Below are positions 7,901 through 17,532 of a stretch of 43,461 bases of DNA, piece by piece. The notes under the pieces were generated by a model that was given only the letters and a program-made list of their open reading frames with translations, was not told the origin of the DNA and made no database searches. Origin of the DNA: Clostridia bacterium (GTDB taxonomy: Bacteria; Bacillota; Clostridia; Oscillospirales; CAG-272); assembly GCA_017621695.1 (NCBI GenBank), contig JAGASP010000058.1, positions 1-43,461 of the forward strand. The letters run 5' to 3'. The position numbers and the translations under genes are program-made. Position 1 is the first letter of the stretch. Every line of letters starts with the position of its first letter.

Positions 7901-9151
7901 TCATTCTTCTTTCAACTGCGGCGTGCCGTTCTCGTCATACTCCCAAGCATCCCCGTAGTGAAACTCCGCCCCTGCCGACTTACAGGCACCCGCCCAGTAG
8001 GCGATGTAGGAAAGGGCGTCCTCGCGGGTATCGGTGAGGTAGATGTGCTTGACCGCCGTGTTCGGGAAGGGGTTACTGCCCGCGTGGGTGGAGCCCTGCA
8101 AGACGAGGTAGGCCAGCTTTTCGCAGTCCTTGAAGGCGTTGTCGCCAATAGAGGCCACTGAGGCGGGGACGGTCACGGAAGTGACGTTGCGGAGCCCCGC
8201 CAGCGTAAAGCTGCCAATGGCGGTGATGCCCTCGGGGAGGATAATATCTCCCTCAATCAATGCGCCCTCCACGTAGAAATTCTCCGCAAGCATGGTGGGG
8301 CTGGCATCCTGAAAGTCGATCCGCACGCCACACCATTGGGCGAGGGTACCGCTATAGTGAACATCCGTCAAGGATCCGCAATCCTTGAAGGTGGTTCCGC
8401 TGAGGGTGGTGAGGGTTGTGGGGAGGTACAGGGTAGTCAGATCGCGGCAACCCTCAAAGGCACCGTTGCCGATCTCGGTTACGCCCTCGGGGATGGTGAT
8501 CTCGGTGAGGCGCAGGCACTTTTTGAAGGCCCATCCGTGGAGATTCGTGACGGTGGAGGGGATGGTGATGCTTTTCAGCGAGGAACAGCCCGAGAACAAG
8601 GAATCGGGGATAGACGTGATGCCCTCGGGAAGGTTGATGCTCGTGAGGCGAAAGCACCCCTCGAACAGGGCGCGGTTGAGGGTCTGGACGGTGGTGGGAA
8701 GCTCCACCGAAACCAAGCGGTTGCAACGGCTGAATGCGGAGTCTCCGATCATAGTCATGCCCTCGGGGATGACTACGTGGGTCAGGGTCTCGTCCCCCGT
8801 AAACGCCCCGATGGCGACACCCATGACGGTGTTCCCCTCGTGGGTCGTGGGGAGATAGATCTGGGTGTCGGTGCATTCCCCGCGCCCCAGCACGAGGTAC
8901 TGACCGCTGTAAGTGTCAATGCCAATCTCCAGGCCCTCGGAAACTTGGTACTCCCAGCCGCAAGCGGTACAAACCTCATTCTCCAAGGTGTGGACGAGGC
9001 AATCGCCGGTTTCGATGGAATGGGGATTGACAAAGGCGGGCTTGGTCTCGCCCTCTGTGGGCATACCCGTTTGGCAAGCGGTGAGGGTGAGCATAGCAAG
9101 CATGGTGAACAAAACCGTAAGGATAGCGACAAGTTTCATGTAGTGTTTCAT
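7901..9151 (-). CDS. BspA-type leucine-rich-repeat lipoprotein
   Basis: The start MKHYMKLVAILTVLFTMLAM at 9151 has AAAGGAGG upstream, located inside the end of the preceding permease gene; its ATG directly precedes and overlaps that gene's stop region. Lipobox LTAC gives a lipid anchor. From about residue 95 onward there are at least six tandem 22-23-residue LRR_5 repeats with the pattern L-x-x-I-x-I/L-P-x-x-V/I-T-x-I-x-x-x-A-F-x-x-C (for example SLKSITIPSTVTNLHGWAFK), then two more near the end. LRR_5 proteins of Clostridia are usually cell-surface binding proteins. The length is 416 aa. Its place between the permeases and the other lipoproteins suggests a ligand-binding or scaffold part of the same system. 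Confidence 0.88.
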   Translation of the reverse strand: MKHYMKLVAILTVLFTMLAMLTLTACQTGMPTEGETKPAFVNPHSIETGDCLVHTLENEVCTACGWEYQVSEGLEIGIDTYSGQYLVLGRGECTDTQIYLPTTHEGNTVMGVAIGAFTGDETLTHVVIPEGMTMIGDSAFSRCNRLVSVELPTTVQTLNRALFEGCFRLTSINLPEGITSIPDSLFSGCSSLKSITIPSTVTNLHGWAFKKCLRLTEITIPEGVTEIGNGAFEGCRDLTTLYLPTTLTTLSGTTFKDCGSLTDVHYSGTLAQWCGVRIDFQDASPTMLAENFYVEGALIEGDIILPEGITAIGSFTLAGLRNVTSVTVPASVASIGDNAFKDCEKLAYLVLQGSTHAGSNPFPNTAVKHIYLTDTREDALSYIAYWAGACKSAGAEFHYGDAWEYDENGTPQLKEE

Positions 9152-9152
9152 A

Positions 9153-11558
9153 TCAGTGCATCCTCCTTTCCTTTCCGGGTACTCTTCGGCGGAATCCCAC
9201 CCATTGTCCCAAGCTGACCGCAAACAGCGCGGCGCAGACCGCGAGGACGGCGGCGGTGAACAGAACGAAATAGAGAGCCGAGCCCGACGATTGGGTGAGG
9301 TATTCGTGACCCGACAGGAGGGTGGTGAAATCGAAGTAGCGGGCGAAGTCCAGCCCGAAGCGGCGGAACACGAAGGGGACAATCGTCACAAGGGCCACGG
9401 TAGCCATGGTGTTGACCGATTTCTTGGAGGGGACGGACACCGCCACGGTGATGAAGCCCAGTAGCACCACACCCACCACGCGGAGGGTCTCAAAGAGCAT
9501 AAGATACTGTTGGATGGTCATGTCCCAACCAATTCCGCCAAGAATGGGTAGGCTCTGGACGGGAGACGTGGCAGAGGCGAAGGTGTACAGCTCGGTGAGC
9601 TTGGTGTGGTCGAGGTAGCCGCAGACAATGGCCATGAGGGCACATGCCACCACGACGATGACATATTTGGTGGCGAACAGCTCCCCCCGTCCCCGCTTGG
9701 TGGCGCGAAGGATACCCGACACACCCGCGCTGTACTCGGTGGTAAAGAGCATAGCGCCGAACACCAAGGCGAAAATGTAGAGCAGGTAGTCAAATCCCCG
9801 CCCGAACATCCGGTTCCAGCCCGTGGAGTAGACGAAATGGGCATCGTGCCCCGCCTCGATCTGTTCCAGCAGGTAATCTCTGCGAGCCTCCACGACCTTG
9901 AACACGTCGTCTCTGGCCTTGGCATCTTCTAACTGCCCTTGGTACTCCACGTACTCATCGTAGGTAATGAGGCCGTCACGGTAGTTGGCCTCCATCTCCT
10001 TCTCCATGCCTCGGATGGTGTCGATCTCAGCGCGCTCGTCGGTGATGAAGTCCAGCTTTTCCTGGGTGACCTCACCCTCCAGCATGGTCATGTACTCCTT
10101 GTAGAGGGTATCCGAGAAGGAGTAATTGACGGGATCGGTGGTGTGGATCTGGTAGCCCTTGACCAGCAGAATGACGGCAATGAGTAGGATATACTTACCC
10201 GCGAACAGGACTTTATGAAGCTCAAAGCCCGCAAAGCCGGGGATGAAGCAAGGCAGAGACACGTTGGGGATCTTGAAGAGCTTTTTCCCCTTCCGCAGAG
10301 AGCGTCCACCCGCCGAGCGGCAGTAGAGCAGGGTCGCCCAGACACCGAAGATCACCGCGATCAGCCCCATGAACAGGAAAATGGCGGTGAGGTAGGGGAG
10401 ACAACGGCCAAACACGTTGATGGCGTAGTAGCGGGAGAAGCAGACCTCGGCGTCCATAATAGTGAAGATATTGAGCAGGCGCAGGGGGCTGTTGATATCC
10501 AGATAGTCGGTGAAGTAAACGAAAAAGTTCACGCCGCCGATGACAAGCCCCGTGAGGTAGGTCAGGGCGTAGTTGCGGAGCAGGAAGGAAGCGGTGAGAA
10601 TGACGGTACCCAAGCTGAACAGGGTCAGAATCTTGATGATGAGGGACAGACCCAGATACTCGCCCACCGTGACGATGTAGGGGCAGAACAGGTAATCGTC
10701 AAAGATCTGGATGTAATTGGTGAGGGACGAGAAGCCAAACTCTGCACCGAACAGGATCAGGGTGGTGGCCGAGAAGGTGATGACCGCGATCACGATTACT
10801 GACAGCATGGCAGCAAGCTTGGCCAGCATGGTGGTCAGCCGTCCCCGCTTGGTAGCGCGGATGATGGGGTAGGTGCCGTTCTTTTTCTCGTCCAGCAAAA
10901 GTCCCGGGACGAGAACCAGCAGGAACAGGATGAGGCAAATATTGCCATCGGCGTAGGCGAAATAGTAATTCCAACCAATGTCCCGCTCGATTTCCAAGGG
11001 GACGTATTTGCCTACGGTGTAAATGTCAATCACGTCATCCTGATAGCGGTAGTCGTAGCTGTTCTCGCTCATGCCGAAGGCCACGTACTCGATCTTGGCG
11101 GCCTCGGCGCGGGCGATGACCTCGTCATACTTTTCGATGCGGGTCACGTCTATGTAGTTCTTGACGTTGCGGAAATAGCGGTAGGTGCCGTTGTATTCCT
11201 GGATCTTCTCCCAGATTTCGTCGTTGTACTCGGGCCAGTAGTCCTGAATGGACAGGGTGGACAGATCCACCCCGTTCATCATGGCATCCATGGTCATCTG
11301 CACCTGCACCTCGGTGAGCCTTTGGGAGTAGGCGTACAGGGTGTCCATTTCGGTGAGGAATGCCTCGGGATCCTCCTCGTAGCGGGCAAAGATCTCCTCA
11401 ATGGCGGCCAGCTCCTCGGCGGACAGGTCTGTCTCGGGGGAGGCCGGAATGCTCATGACCGAGACCGCCGACAGGATGGCGTTGACAGCGAACATGAGGA
11501 GGAAGAAGAATACGACGAAGCGGTTGCCGAGGATCTTTTTGATTTCGTATTTTAACAT
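9153..11558 (-). CDS. double-length ABC-2-type permease, copy 2
   Basis: This 801-aa integral membrane protein starts MLKYEIKKILGNRFVVFFFL, a classic ABC-2 permease start. TM1 (about 12-32) is followed by a helical extracytoplasmic region of about 170 residues, then a block of five or six TM helices. At about residue 430 a second unit begins (FELHKVLFAGKYILLIAVIL) with its own TM1, external helical domain and TM block. Both units contain the same landmark after the external domain: GWNYYFAYADG ... IIRATKRGR and GWNRMFGRGFD ... ILRATKRGR. So the protein is an internal tandem duplication, unlike the usual 250-400-aa ABC-2 permeases. It lies 17 bp after the ATPase gene. Export or mechanotransmission through the envelope is likely; substrate unknown. 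Confidence 0.85.
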   Translation of the reverse strand: MLKYEIKKILGNRFVVFFFLLMFAVNAILSAVSVMSIPASPETDLSAEELAAIEEIFARYEEDPEAFLTEMDTLYAYSQRLTEVQVQMTMDAMMNGVDLSTLSIQDYWPEYNDEIWEKIQEYNGTYRYFRNVKNYIDVTRIEKYDEVIARAEAAKIEYVAFGMSENSYDYRYQDDVIDIYTVGKYVPLEIERDIGWNYYFAYADGNICLILFLLVLVPGLLLDEKKNGTYPIIRATKRGRLTTMLAKLAAMLSVIVIAVITFSATTLILFGAEFGFSSLTNYIQIFDDYLFCPYIVTVGEYLGLSLIIKILTLFSLGTVILTASFLLRNYALTYLTGLVIGGVNFFVYFTDYLDINSPLRLLNIFTIMDAEVCFSRYYAINVFGRCLPYLTAIFLFMGLIAVIFGVWATLLYCRSAGGRSLRKGKKLFKIPNVSLPCFIPGFAGFELHKVLFAGKYILLIAVILLVKGYQIHTTDPVNYSFSDTLYKEYMTMLEGEVTQEKLDFITDERAEIDTIRGMEKEMEANYRDGLITYDEYVEYQGQLEDAKARDDVFKVVEARRDYLLEQIEAGHDAHFVYSTGWNRMFGRGFDYLLYIFALVFGAMLFTTEYSAGVSGILRATKRGRGELFATKYVIVVVACALMAIVCGYLDHTKLTELYTFASATSPVQSLPILGGIGWDMTIQQYLMLFETLRVVGVVLLGFITVAVSVPSKKSVNTMATVALVTIVPFVFRRFGLDFARYFDFTTLLSGHEYLTQSSGSALYFVLFTAAVLAVCAALFAVSLGQWVGFRRRVPGKERRMH

Positions 11559-11575
11559 AGCTGCATCCCCCGAGA

Positions 11576-12438
11576 TCAGAGGATATCACCAAAGACATGG
11601 AGGTAGTAATCCTCTAAAGAAGGCACCACCGTCACCGAATCTTCTGTGGGCTTCACGTCGGACAGAATGCGCAGAATCACACCCTGCTCACCGTTCTGGA
11701 TGTTGACCACGCGGAATTTCTCCTGCATGGCTTGTACTTCCTCGGCGGCTACCACCGTCTGCCACACCTGCCCCTCGATCTTTTGTGTCAGCTCATAGGG
11801 AGAACCGCTGTCGGAGATCACGCCCTTTTTGAGCATGATGGCTTCACGGGCGATAAACTCCACATCGGAAACCACGTGAGTGGCGATGATGACCGTCTTA
11901 TTGAGCGCAACGCTGGCGATGTAGTTACGGATAGCAATGCGCTGCTTGGGGTCAAGACCGGCGGTGGGTTCGTCTAAAATGACGATCTCGGGATCGCCCA
12001 AAAGAGATTGCGCGAGGGCAAGACGCTGCTTCATACCGCCCGAGAAAGAACCGATACGGTGGGTTCTCACGTCGTGAAGCTCCACGGCGTGCAAAAGCTC
12101 GTCGATTTGCTCGTCGGCTTTCTTCTTATTCAGTCCCTTCAGAACGGCCATGTAACGGAGGAAATCCAGAGCCGAGAAGGAGGGGTACATACCGGGGTAC
12201 TGAGGCATGAACCCCAGCTTTTCGCGGTAGGACGCGCCCAGCTTGCCAATGGGGGTATCGTCCAACAGAATTTCACCGTTGTCGGATTTGAGGTTTTGGG
12301 TGACGATGTTCATCAGCGTAGATTTACCCGAGCCGTTGGGGCCCAGCAAGGCAAAATGCCGTGGTCGAAGCTGTAGGTGAATTGGTTCAGGGCGAGATTG
12401 GAGCCGTAGGATTTGGAAAGATTGTTGATGGTCAGCAT
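11576..12438 (-). CDS. ABC transporter ATP-binding protein (one-base frameshift near N-terminus)
   Basis: Translation from the ATG at 12438 gives MLTINNLSKSYGSNLALNQF TYSFDHGI and then loses frame. From 12352 the correct frame gives FALLGPNGSGKST (Walker A), then the Q-loop MPQYPG, signature SFSGGMKQRLALAQSL, Walker B IVILDEPTAGLDP and the H-loop ATHVV. One base is missing in the run AAAA at 12353-12356 (TTTT on the coding strand, TTTTT expected). With one base restored the gene is exactly 288 codons, the normal length for an ABC-2 ATPase. The break is either a sequencing/assembly error or a real inactivating or programmed shift. It would energise the two flanking permeases. Confidence 0.85.
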
Positions 12439-12455
12439 GGTATTTTCCTTCTTTC

Positions 12456-14777
12456 TTAATGGTGTTTACGGCCCACCCACATCTGTTTGGCAAGCCATGT
12501 GAGGATCGTGATAGCAGTGGCGAGAACCACAACCGTGAGCGTCAGATAGAGTCCGGAGCCTGCCGCTGTGGTGAGGAAGCTCGTACCCTCCAGCAGATAG
12601 GTAAAGTCGAAATACTGCGCCACGGCCAGGCCGAATCGGCGGAGCAGGAAGGGCATGAGGGTGGCGGTGGCAACGATGGCCATAGTGTTCAGCACCTTGC
12701 CCGACAGGAGGGAGATCCCCGTGAGAGCGGTAACCAGCAGAACGACGGCCAGCCACTTGACGGCGATCCAAAGGGCGACGAACTGTGCCACGGTCATGCT
12801 CGGCTGACTTCCGAACATGGTAAGACTCTGGATAGGCGCGTCCCACGCGGGGAACTCAAAGGACTTCATGGCGGCGGTGAGGTCGATTGCCGTAAATGCG
12901 GCGAACAGGATGGTGGCGAGGGTTAGAACCGCCGCGTATTTAGCGAGGAACAGACGCCATCTACCCTTGCCCGTGGCTTTCAAGATATTGTGGATGCCGC
13001 TGCGGATCTCGTTGGCGAACACGCCCGCGAACAGGAGCAGAACGAGACCGTAAAGCAAGTAGTCAAAGCCTTGGGAGAACAGGGTGTTCCAGCCCGTGTC
13101 GTAGACAAAGTAGGCGTCCTTTCCCGCGGCTTGCACCGACAGGATGTAATCGCGGCGGTTTTCGATGCGGGCAAAATGGCTATCACGATCCTTAGCGTAG
13201 TCGTATTCGTCCACAAAGGCGAGGTATTCCTGCTGGGTGATCTTGCCCTGGTGGTAATCGGCCACGGCTTGATTGAAGCCGTTCTTGGCGGTGTCGATGC
13301 GGTTGCGTTCTTCCTCCATGTAGGCTAACTTTTCCTCGGTCATCTCGCCCGAGAGGGTGGTCATGTACTCTTTGTACACGCTGTCCGTGAAGGATTCGGT
13401 ATAAGTAAAGGTCTCGGCGGCGATAAAGCCCTTGGCCAGCAGAACGACAGTCACGATGATGATGAACTTATTCGCCAGCAGGAGCTTGCCCATCTCCGCG
13501 CCGAACAGGGTGCGGCAAGGCATGGGGATAGCGCGTGCGGGGAGCTTGATGGGCTTCTTGGTTTTGATCTTCACCGCGCCTTGGATGCGGCAGAAGGCGA
13601 AAGCAGACAGGGTAGCAAAGGCCAGAGCGAGGACGGCGAACAGGCCGATGGACAGCGGAATATAGGGCACGGACTCCTCGAACACGTTGAGGGAGTAGTA
13701 CCGTGTATAGGCGGTCTTGGTGTCCATGACTGTGAACAGGTTGAGCATATCGAAGGAGCCCGTCTGCTCCAAGGAGATGAAAAAGTACAGCACGAAGTTG
13801 ATTGCCACAGCACCCAAGGAGGCCACGAAGGTCAGGGCGTACTTCTTGATGAACACCGAGACCAACATAATGAGGGTTCCCAGCGCGAACAGCACCAAAA
13901 TCTTGGTCAGCACCGAAACGGCCAGCAGCTCGCCCACGGTGATGATCTCGGGGCAGAACTTGAAGTCCTCGAACACTTGGACAAAGTTACCGAGGGAGGA
14001 GAATCCGTAGCTCGTGCCGTAAAAGACCATCGTGGTAGCGGTGAACAGCACCACGGCGAGGGTGGTGAACAAAGCCAGCGCGCCCAGCTTGCAGAGGAAG
14101 GTGTGCAGTCTGCCCTTCTTGGTGGCGTAAAGGATGGGGTACATGCCCGAGGAGAATTCCTCGATGCACAGGCCGGGGGCGAGAACGAGCATGAGCATGA
14201 CCAGGAGGACGTTGCCGCTGGTGTAGGCGTGGTATTCGTCCCAGCCCACGGCGTACTCGTAGTCGATAGGAATGAGGAAGTTGATCTCGTAGATGCGCTC
14301 GATATCGGACTGATATTTGTATTCGTAGTCGTTCTCGGTGACATCCGAGGCAAGGTAGTCCTCTTTCGCGATGACGGCGGCCTTGACCACACGCTTCAGG
14401 TCCTTGGGGTAGGAGTCTAACTCAGCCATATATCGCTGAGCGGTGAAGTAATCCCAGTACTTTTGAGAATGCTCGTCATTCTCAAACATAAAGCCTTGAG
14501 CTCCAGGATTCTTCTCGAAGAATTCCTGCCTGGCCTGCTCCATTTCGGGCAGGAACACCTCGTTGTAGTAGGTGGTCAGGCGGTCATACTCGGCTTTCCA
14601 CGCCTCGGGATCCTCGTTGTAGGCCTCCAGAGCCGCCAATACGTCCTCGGACAGGTCGGTTGCGGGGTCGTGCTTGGCCTCGGAGTAGGACAAAAGGGCA
14701 TTCAGGAGGAACAGAAGGATGAACAGACCGAGGATGAATTTGTTGCTGATGAGTTTTTTACACTCGTATCTAATCAT
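12456..14777 (-). CDS. double-length ABC-2-type permease, copy 1
   Basis: This 773-aa protein starts MIRYECKKLISNKFILGLFI three bases after the upstream lipoprotein stop. It has the same plan as the 801-aa permease at 9153-11558: TM1, an external helical domain, a TM block, then at about residue 415 a second unit (FGAEMGKLLLANKFIIIVTV). Landmarks recur in both halves: GWDEYHAYTSG ... ILYATKKGR and GWNTLFSQGFD ... ILKATGKGR. The two permease genes are clear paralogues, so a heterodimer would contain four half-permease units. One ATPase gene sits between them. Transported molecule unknown; antimicrobial peptide or lipid export are possibilities only. Confidence 0.85.
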   Translation of the reverse strand: MIRYECKKLISNKFILGLFILLFLLNALLSYSEAKHDPATDLSEDVLAALEAYNEDPEAWKAEYDRLTTYYNEVFLPEMEQARQEFFEKNPGAQGFMFENDEHSQKYWDYFTAQRYMAELDSYPKDLKRVVKAAVIAKEDYLASDVTENDYEYKYQSDIERIYEINFLIPIDYEYAVGWDEYHAYTSGNVLLVMLMLVLAPGLCIEEFSSGMYPILYATKKGRLHTFLCKLGALALFTTLAVVLFTATTMVFYGTSYGFSSLGNFVQVFEDFKFCPEIITVGELLAVSVLTKILVLFALGTLIMLVSVFIKKYALTFVASLGAVAINFVLYFFISLEQTGSFDMLNLFTVMDTKTAYTRYYSLNVFEESVPYIPLSIGLFAVLALAFATLSAFAFCRIQGAVKIKTKKPIKLPARAIPMPCRTLFGAEMGKLLLANKFIIIVTVVLLAKGFIAAETFTYTESFTDSVYKEYMTTLSGEMTEEKLAYMEEERNRIDTAKNGFNQAVADYHQGKITQQEYLAFVDEYDYAKDRDSHFARIENRRDYILSVQAAGKDAYFVYDTGWNTLFSQGFDYLLYGLVLLLFAGVFANEIRSGIHNILKATGKGRWRLFLAKYAAVLTLATILFAAFTAIDLTAAMKSFEFPAWDAPIQSLTMFGSQPSMTVAQFVALWIAVKWLAVVLLVTALTGISLLSGKVLNTMAIVATATLMPFLLRRFGLAVAQYFDFTYLLEGTSFLTTAAGSGLYLTLTVVVLATAITILTWLAKQMWVGRKHH

Positions 14778-14780
14778 ACC

Positions 14781-16160
14781 TTATTCCTCTTCCGAAAAAT
14801 CGAGCAACGTGACCGTCCCGTTTTGGAGATCGGCTATGGCGTAATGTACGAAGTCACTGTTGTTCCCCGTTTCCTTCATCCATTCCAGCTTATCGAAATC
14901 CTGATTATAATAGTTTAGAAACTCGGTGTGATTAAGAAACTCAAAATATACAACATCACCCACGATCTCAAATTCTGTTATTACCACAGGTATATCCTGA
15001 TAGGATAATTGCAGAATACAGCCTGCCTCGCTACCGTCTAGCTTCATACGAGCAATCCCACAATGAATGTTGGGATAGTAATTGGCCCCTCCCGTCCACG
15101 TATAATATGCGCCAAGTGAGCCGCTTTTTTCTTCTTCGGATACCATGTATTGATAATACAGATAGTCACCCACCAAAATATAGCCAGTACCGTAAGGTAT
15201 CTCTTGACGCTCGCCTGTTCCAACGTGATAAACAAAGGATATCTGATCGGTTAAGAAGCCTGCTTCATCAAAAATCTTCTGTGCAATGACTATGTATTCA
15301 TCGGTTGTGTCACATATCCGTGCATGATCCAAAAAATCCCTTGTGTCAGAAAAGGACAGATCCGTTACGCACATCATGTCCTCTTCCATATCACGGTTAC
15401 TGTCTTTGAAATACACCTGATCTGCGACGATAGCGCAGATCTCCACGTCCATATTACCCGAAATGGTTTGGATGGAGCCCGTTTTGGCATCCAGCGCTTT
15501 CAATGCGGTCTTACTCCGCCCGTTTTCCCCATAATCACGGCCGGTGAAATAAATTACGTCATCTTTCACGTACCAGATGTCCAAAAGATCATAGAACATC
15601 ATATCGTTTCCAGCATACGTGATCATCTCATAAAGCATTTCAATGTTATTTCGCTGGAAATCACAGCGGTAGAGCTTTGGAACACCATTTCCGTATGACG
15701 AAATGAAGTAAATGTGCTCATCGCTGACAAACAGAAAATCCACGGTATCCGCATTGTTCCATATGCAGGATTTTCCATCGCACAAGATATCACTGCACCA
15801 TTCACTGATATTGCCTGTCAAGCAGTTATAAAATTTGTTTTTGTACCGTCTACCCATGGGTATGGTCTGGTTGATTCGAAACCGGGAATTTTCTCCACTT
15901 CCTTTTTGACCGTATATAGCCGCCAGCTCCTCCGGCGTTTTGCCTTCAAAGAAGCCCTTTTCGGAGATAGGTGAGGGGATGGCGGTCACAGAATATCCGT
16001 CTGCGTCCTCTCCAATGACACCATTTATGGCGGTCTGTTCTTCCTTTTCGGTATCCTTCATGCTGTCCAGTTGATCCTCGTATTGCCCTCTACGAGAGCA
16101 GGAGGCGAAGGAGGTGAGCAGGATCGTGGCGGTAAGGGCGCATAATAGTATCTTTTTCAT
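14781..16160 (-). CDS. lipoprotein, diverged member of the CSRR family
   Basis: The start MKKILLCALTATILLTSFAS at 16160 has AAAGGA upstream; an ATG at 16178 lacks a site. Lipobox FASC is followed by SRRGQYEDQLD, matching the CSRR start of the three lipoproteins at the other end of the operon. The 459-aa body carries LTGNISEWCSDILCDGKSCIW, a diverged form of the C-x-D-x-x-C...C motif, and repeated short strands (EHIYFISSYGNG, DVIYFTGRDYGENG, DYLYYQYMV) that suggest a beta-propeller. It is translated immediately before the first permease (3-bp gap), so it is probably the partner lipoprotein of that permease. Confidence 0.78.
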   Translation of the reverse strand: MKKILLCALTATILLTSFASCSRRGQYEDQLDSMKDTEKEEQTAINGVIGEDADGYSVTAIPSPISEKGFFEGKTPEELAAIYGQKGSGENSRFRINQTIPMGRRYKNKFYNCLTGNISEWCSDILCDGKSCIWNNADTVDFLFVSDEHIYFISSYGNGVPKLYRCDFQRNNIEMLYEMITYAGNDMMFYDLLDIWYVKDDVIYFTGRDYGENGRSKTALKALDAKTGSIQTISGNMDVEICAIVADQVYFKDSNRDMEEDMMCVTDLSFSDTRDFLDHARICDTTDEYIVIAQKIFDEAGFLTDQISFVYHVGTGERQEIPYGTGYILVGDYLYYQYMVSEEEKSGSLGAYYTWTGGANYYPNIHCGIARMKLDGSEAGCILQLSYQDIPVVITEFEIVGDVVYFEFLNHTEFLNYYNQDFDKLEWMKETGNNSDFVHYAIADLQNGTVTLLDFSEEE

Positions 16161-16188
16161 GGTATTTTCCTTTCTCATTGTGATGCGG

Positions 16189-17532
16189 TCATGCGGTTTC
16201 GGTCTCCGCGGGCGGCAGGAGGGTCACGGGTTGGTCTGCATGGCGTAGATCTACCTGCACCACGGTACCGTCCTCCAGATACAGGCGGCCTGCGATCATG
16301 CCGCCGTATTCGTTTGTCAGCTCTGTCTCCCTGCTCGTGATCCGCCCGTAGGTACCCTCGTAGAGGAACAGAAGATACTCGTGGTCGGCAGGGTCGAGGG
16401 AATTGGCAAAGCTCATGATCAGATATTTGGTCTCGTTTTGATATTTCCCGATGGAGGTCAGCCCCCAGCCCCCCGTCTCCCCGATGACCCAGGCGTAGTC
16501 CGCCAACGCCTCCCGCACCGACACCCTCAGAAGCTCGCCGCTGACGTCGGCAAACATGGACTCTCGCCGTTCGGAAGCAAGGGCGTGTAGCTCCTTTAGG
16601 CGTTGAGCTTGGATTTTCTCGTCCCCTCCGCCCTCGTTGGTATAGCGGTAGGCACCCAGCACCACAGGGCGATAGATGGCGTTGGTGAAGCAAAAGTTCT
16701 TGAAGGAGCCTCCGGAATCGCCGTACAGGCTCTCGCCATAGTATGTCTTGTTCCCGCTCATGGAGGTCAGATCCAAGCCGCCGATATAGATGCTACCGCC
16801 ACCCGTGACGTTCCCCTCGTCATCCACCACCGTGAAGTCCACGAAGTTGTCCTCCACGCAGGCGAGGGCAAGGTCGGCGTACTGCCACAGGATCACGTCG
16901 CCATTCCGGGCTGTCACCGAGCGGCCGAAGGCTTCCTTGAAGCGGCTGTAAGACAGCTCTTCAGAGGGGGATGCTTGCTCGTCCAGCTCTCCATCCGTAA
17001 ACCGCCAGTAGGAGCGGGTGATGCCGCTCGCTTCCGCCGTGTACAGGTACACCGGATTCAGCGCACTGCGCCACGAGCTTGGTTCCACCATAACATGCTC
17101 GTCCTCGCGGCAGGAAAAATGGATCAGAATGAGCTGACTTGCGAAATACTGGGTCTGGGACTCCACCGAGACCAGGTTGCCATCCTCCGTGACATCCGTG
17201 TCCGCCACGGCCTCTGGAGCGCTGAGCCGTTCTACCCTCACCAGCGTCGGATCGGAAACCCAATTCACGACGGGTTCAGGTGTTTCAACCGCAGGCTCTG
17301 AGGTCAAGGGGGGAATGGGTGACGGAGCAGGATATTCACGGAGCATGGCGGGCAAAAGCAACAGGATGGCGGCGGTGGCCAACAGGGTCATACAGGCGGC
17401 GATGAGCCATACACGCTTCATCACGTGTCCCACTCTGCGCCGCATCGGCACATTCGCCAGTTCAGCTTCCAGAATCATATCATCATCCAGCTCGCTGATG
17501 AGCAGACAAGCCTGATATCTTGTTTTTTTCAT
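16189..17532 (-). CDS. membrane-anchored putative anti-sigma/sensor protein
   Basis: This 447-aa protein starts MKKTRYQACLLISELDDDMI and overlaps the sigma gene by four bases (ATGA), the typical arrangement of a sigma factor and its regulator. Residues 1-40 would be cytoplasmic, residues about 41-63 (VWLIAACMTLLATAAILLLL) form one TM helix, and about 380 residues lie outside. A Pro-rich spacer follows the helix. I see no zinc-binding HxxxCxxC anti-sigma motif, so the sigma-binding role is inferred from gene order and topology. The external part has no domain I recognise and could sense the signal that induces the operon. Confidence 0.65.
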   Translation of the reverse strand: MKKTRYQACLLISELDDDMILEAELANVPMRRRVGHVMKRVWLIAACMTLLATAAILLLLPAMLREYPAPSPIPPLTSEPAVETPEPVVNWVSDPTLVRVERLSAPEAVADTDVTEDGNLVSVESQTQYFASQLILIHFSCREDEHVMVEPSSWRSALNPVYLYTAEASGITRSYWRFTDGELDEQASPSEELSYSRFKEAFGRSVTARNGDVILWQYADLALACVEDNFVDFTVVDDEGNVTGGGSIYIGGLDLTSMSGNKTYYGESLYGDSGGSFKNFCFTNAIYRPVVLGAYRYTNEGGGDEKIQAQRLKELHALASERRESMFADVSGELLRVSVREALADYAWVIGETGGWGLTSIGKYQNETKYLIMSFANSLDPADHEYLLFLYEGTYGRITSRETELTNEYGGMIAGRLYLEDGTVVQVDLRHADQPVTLLPPAETETA

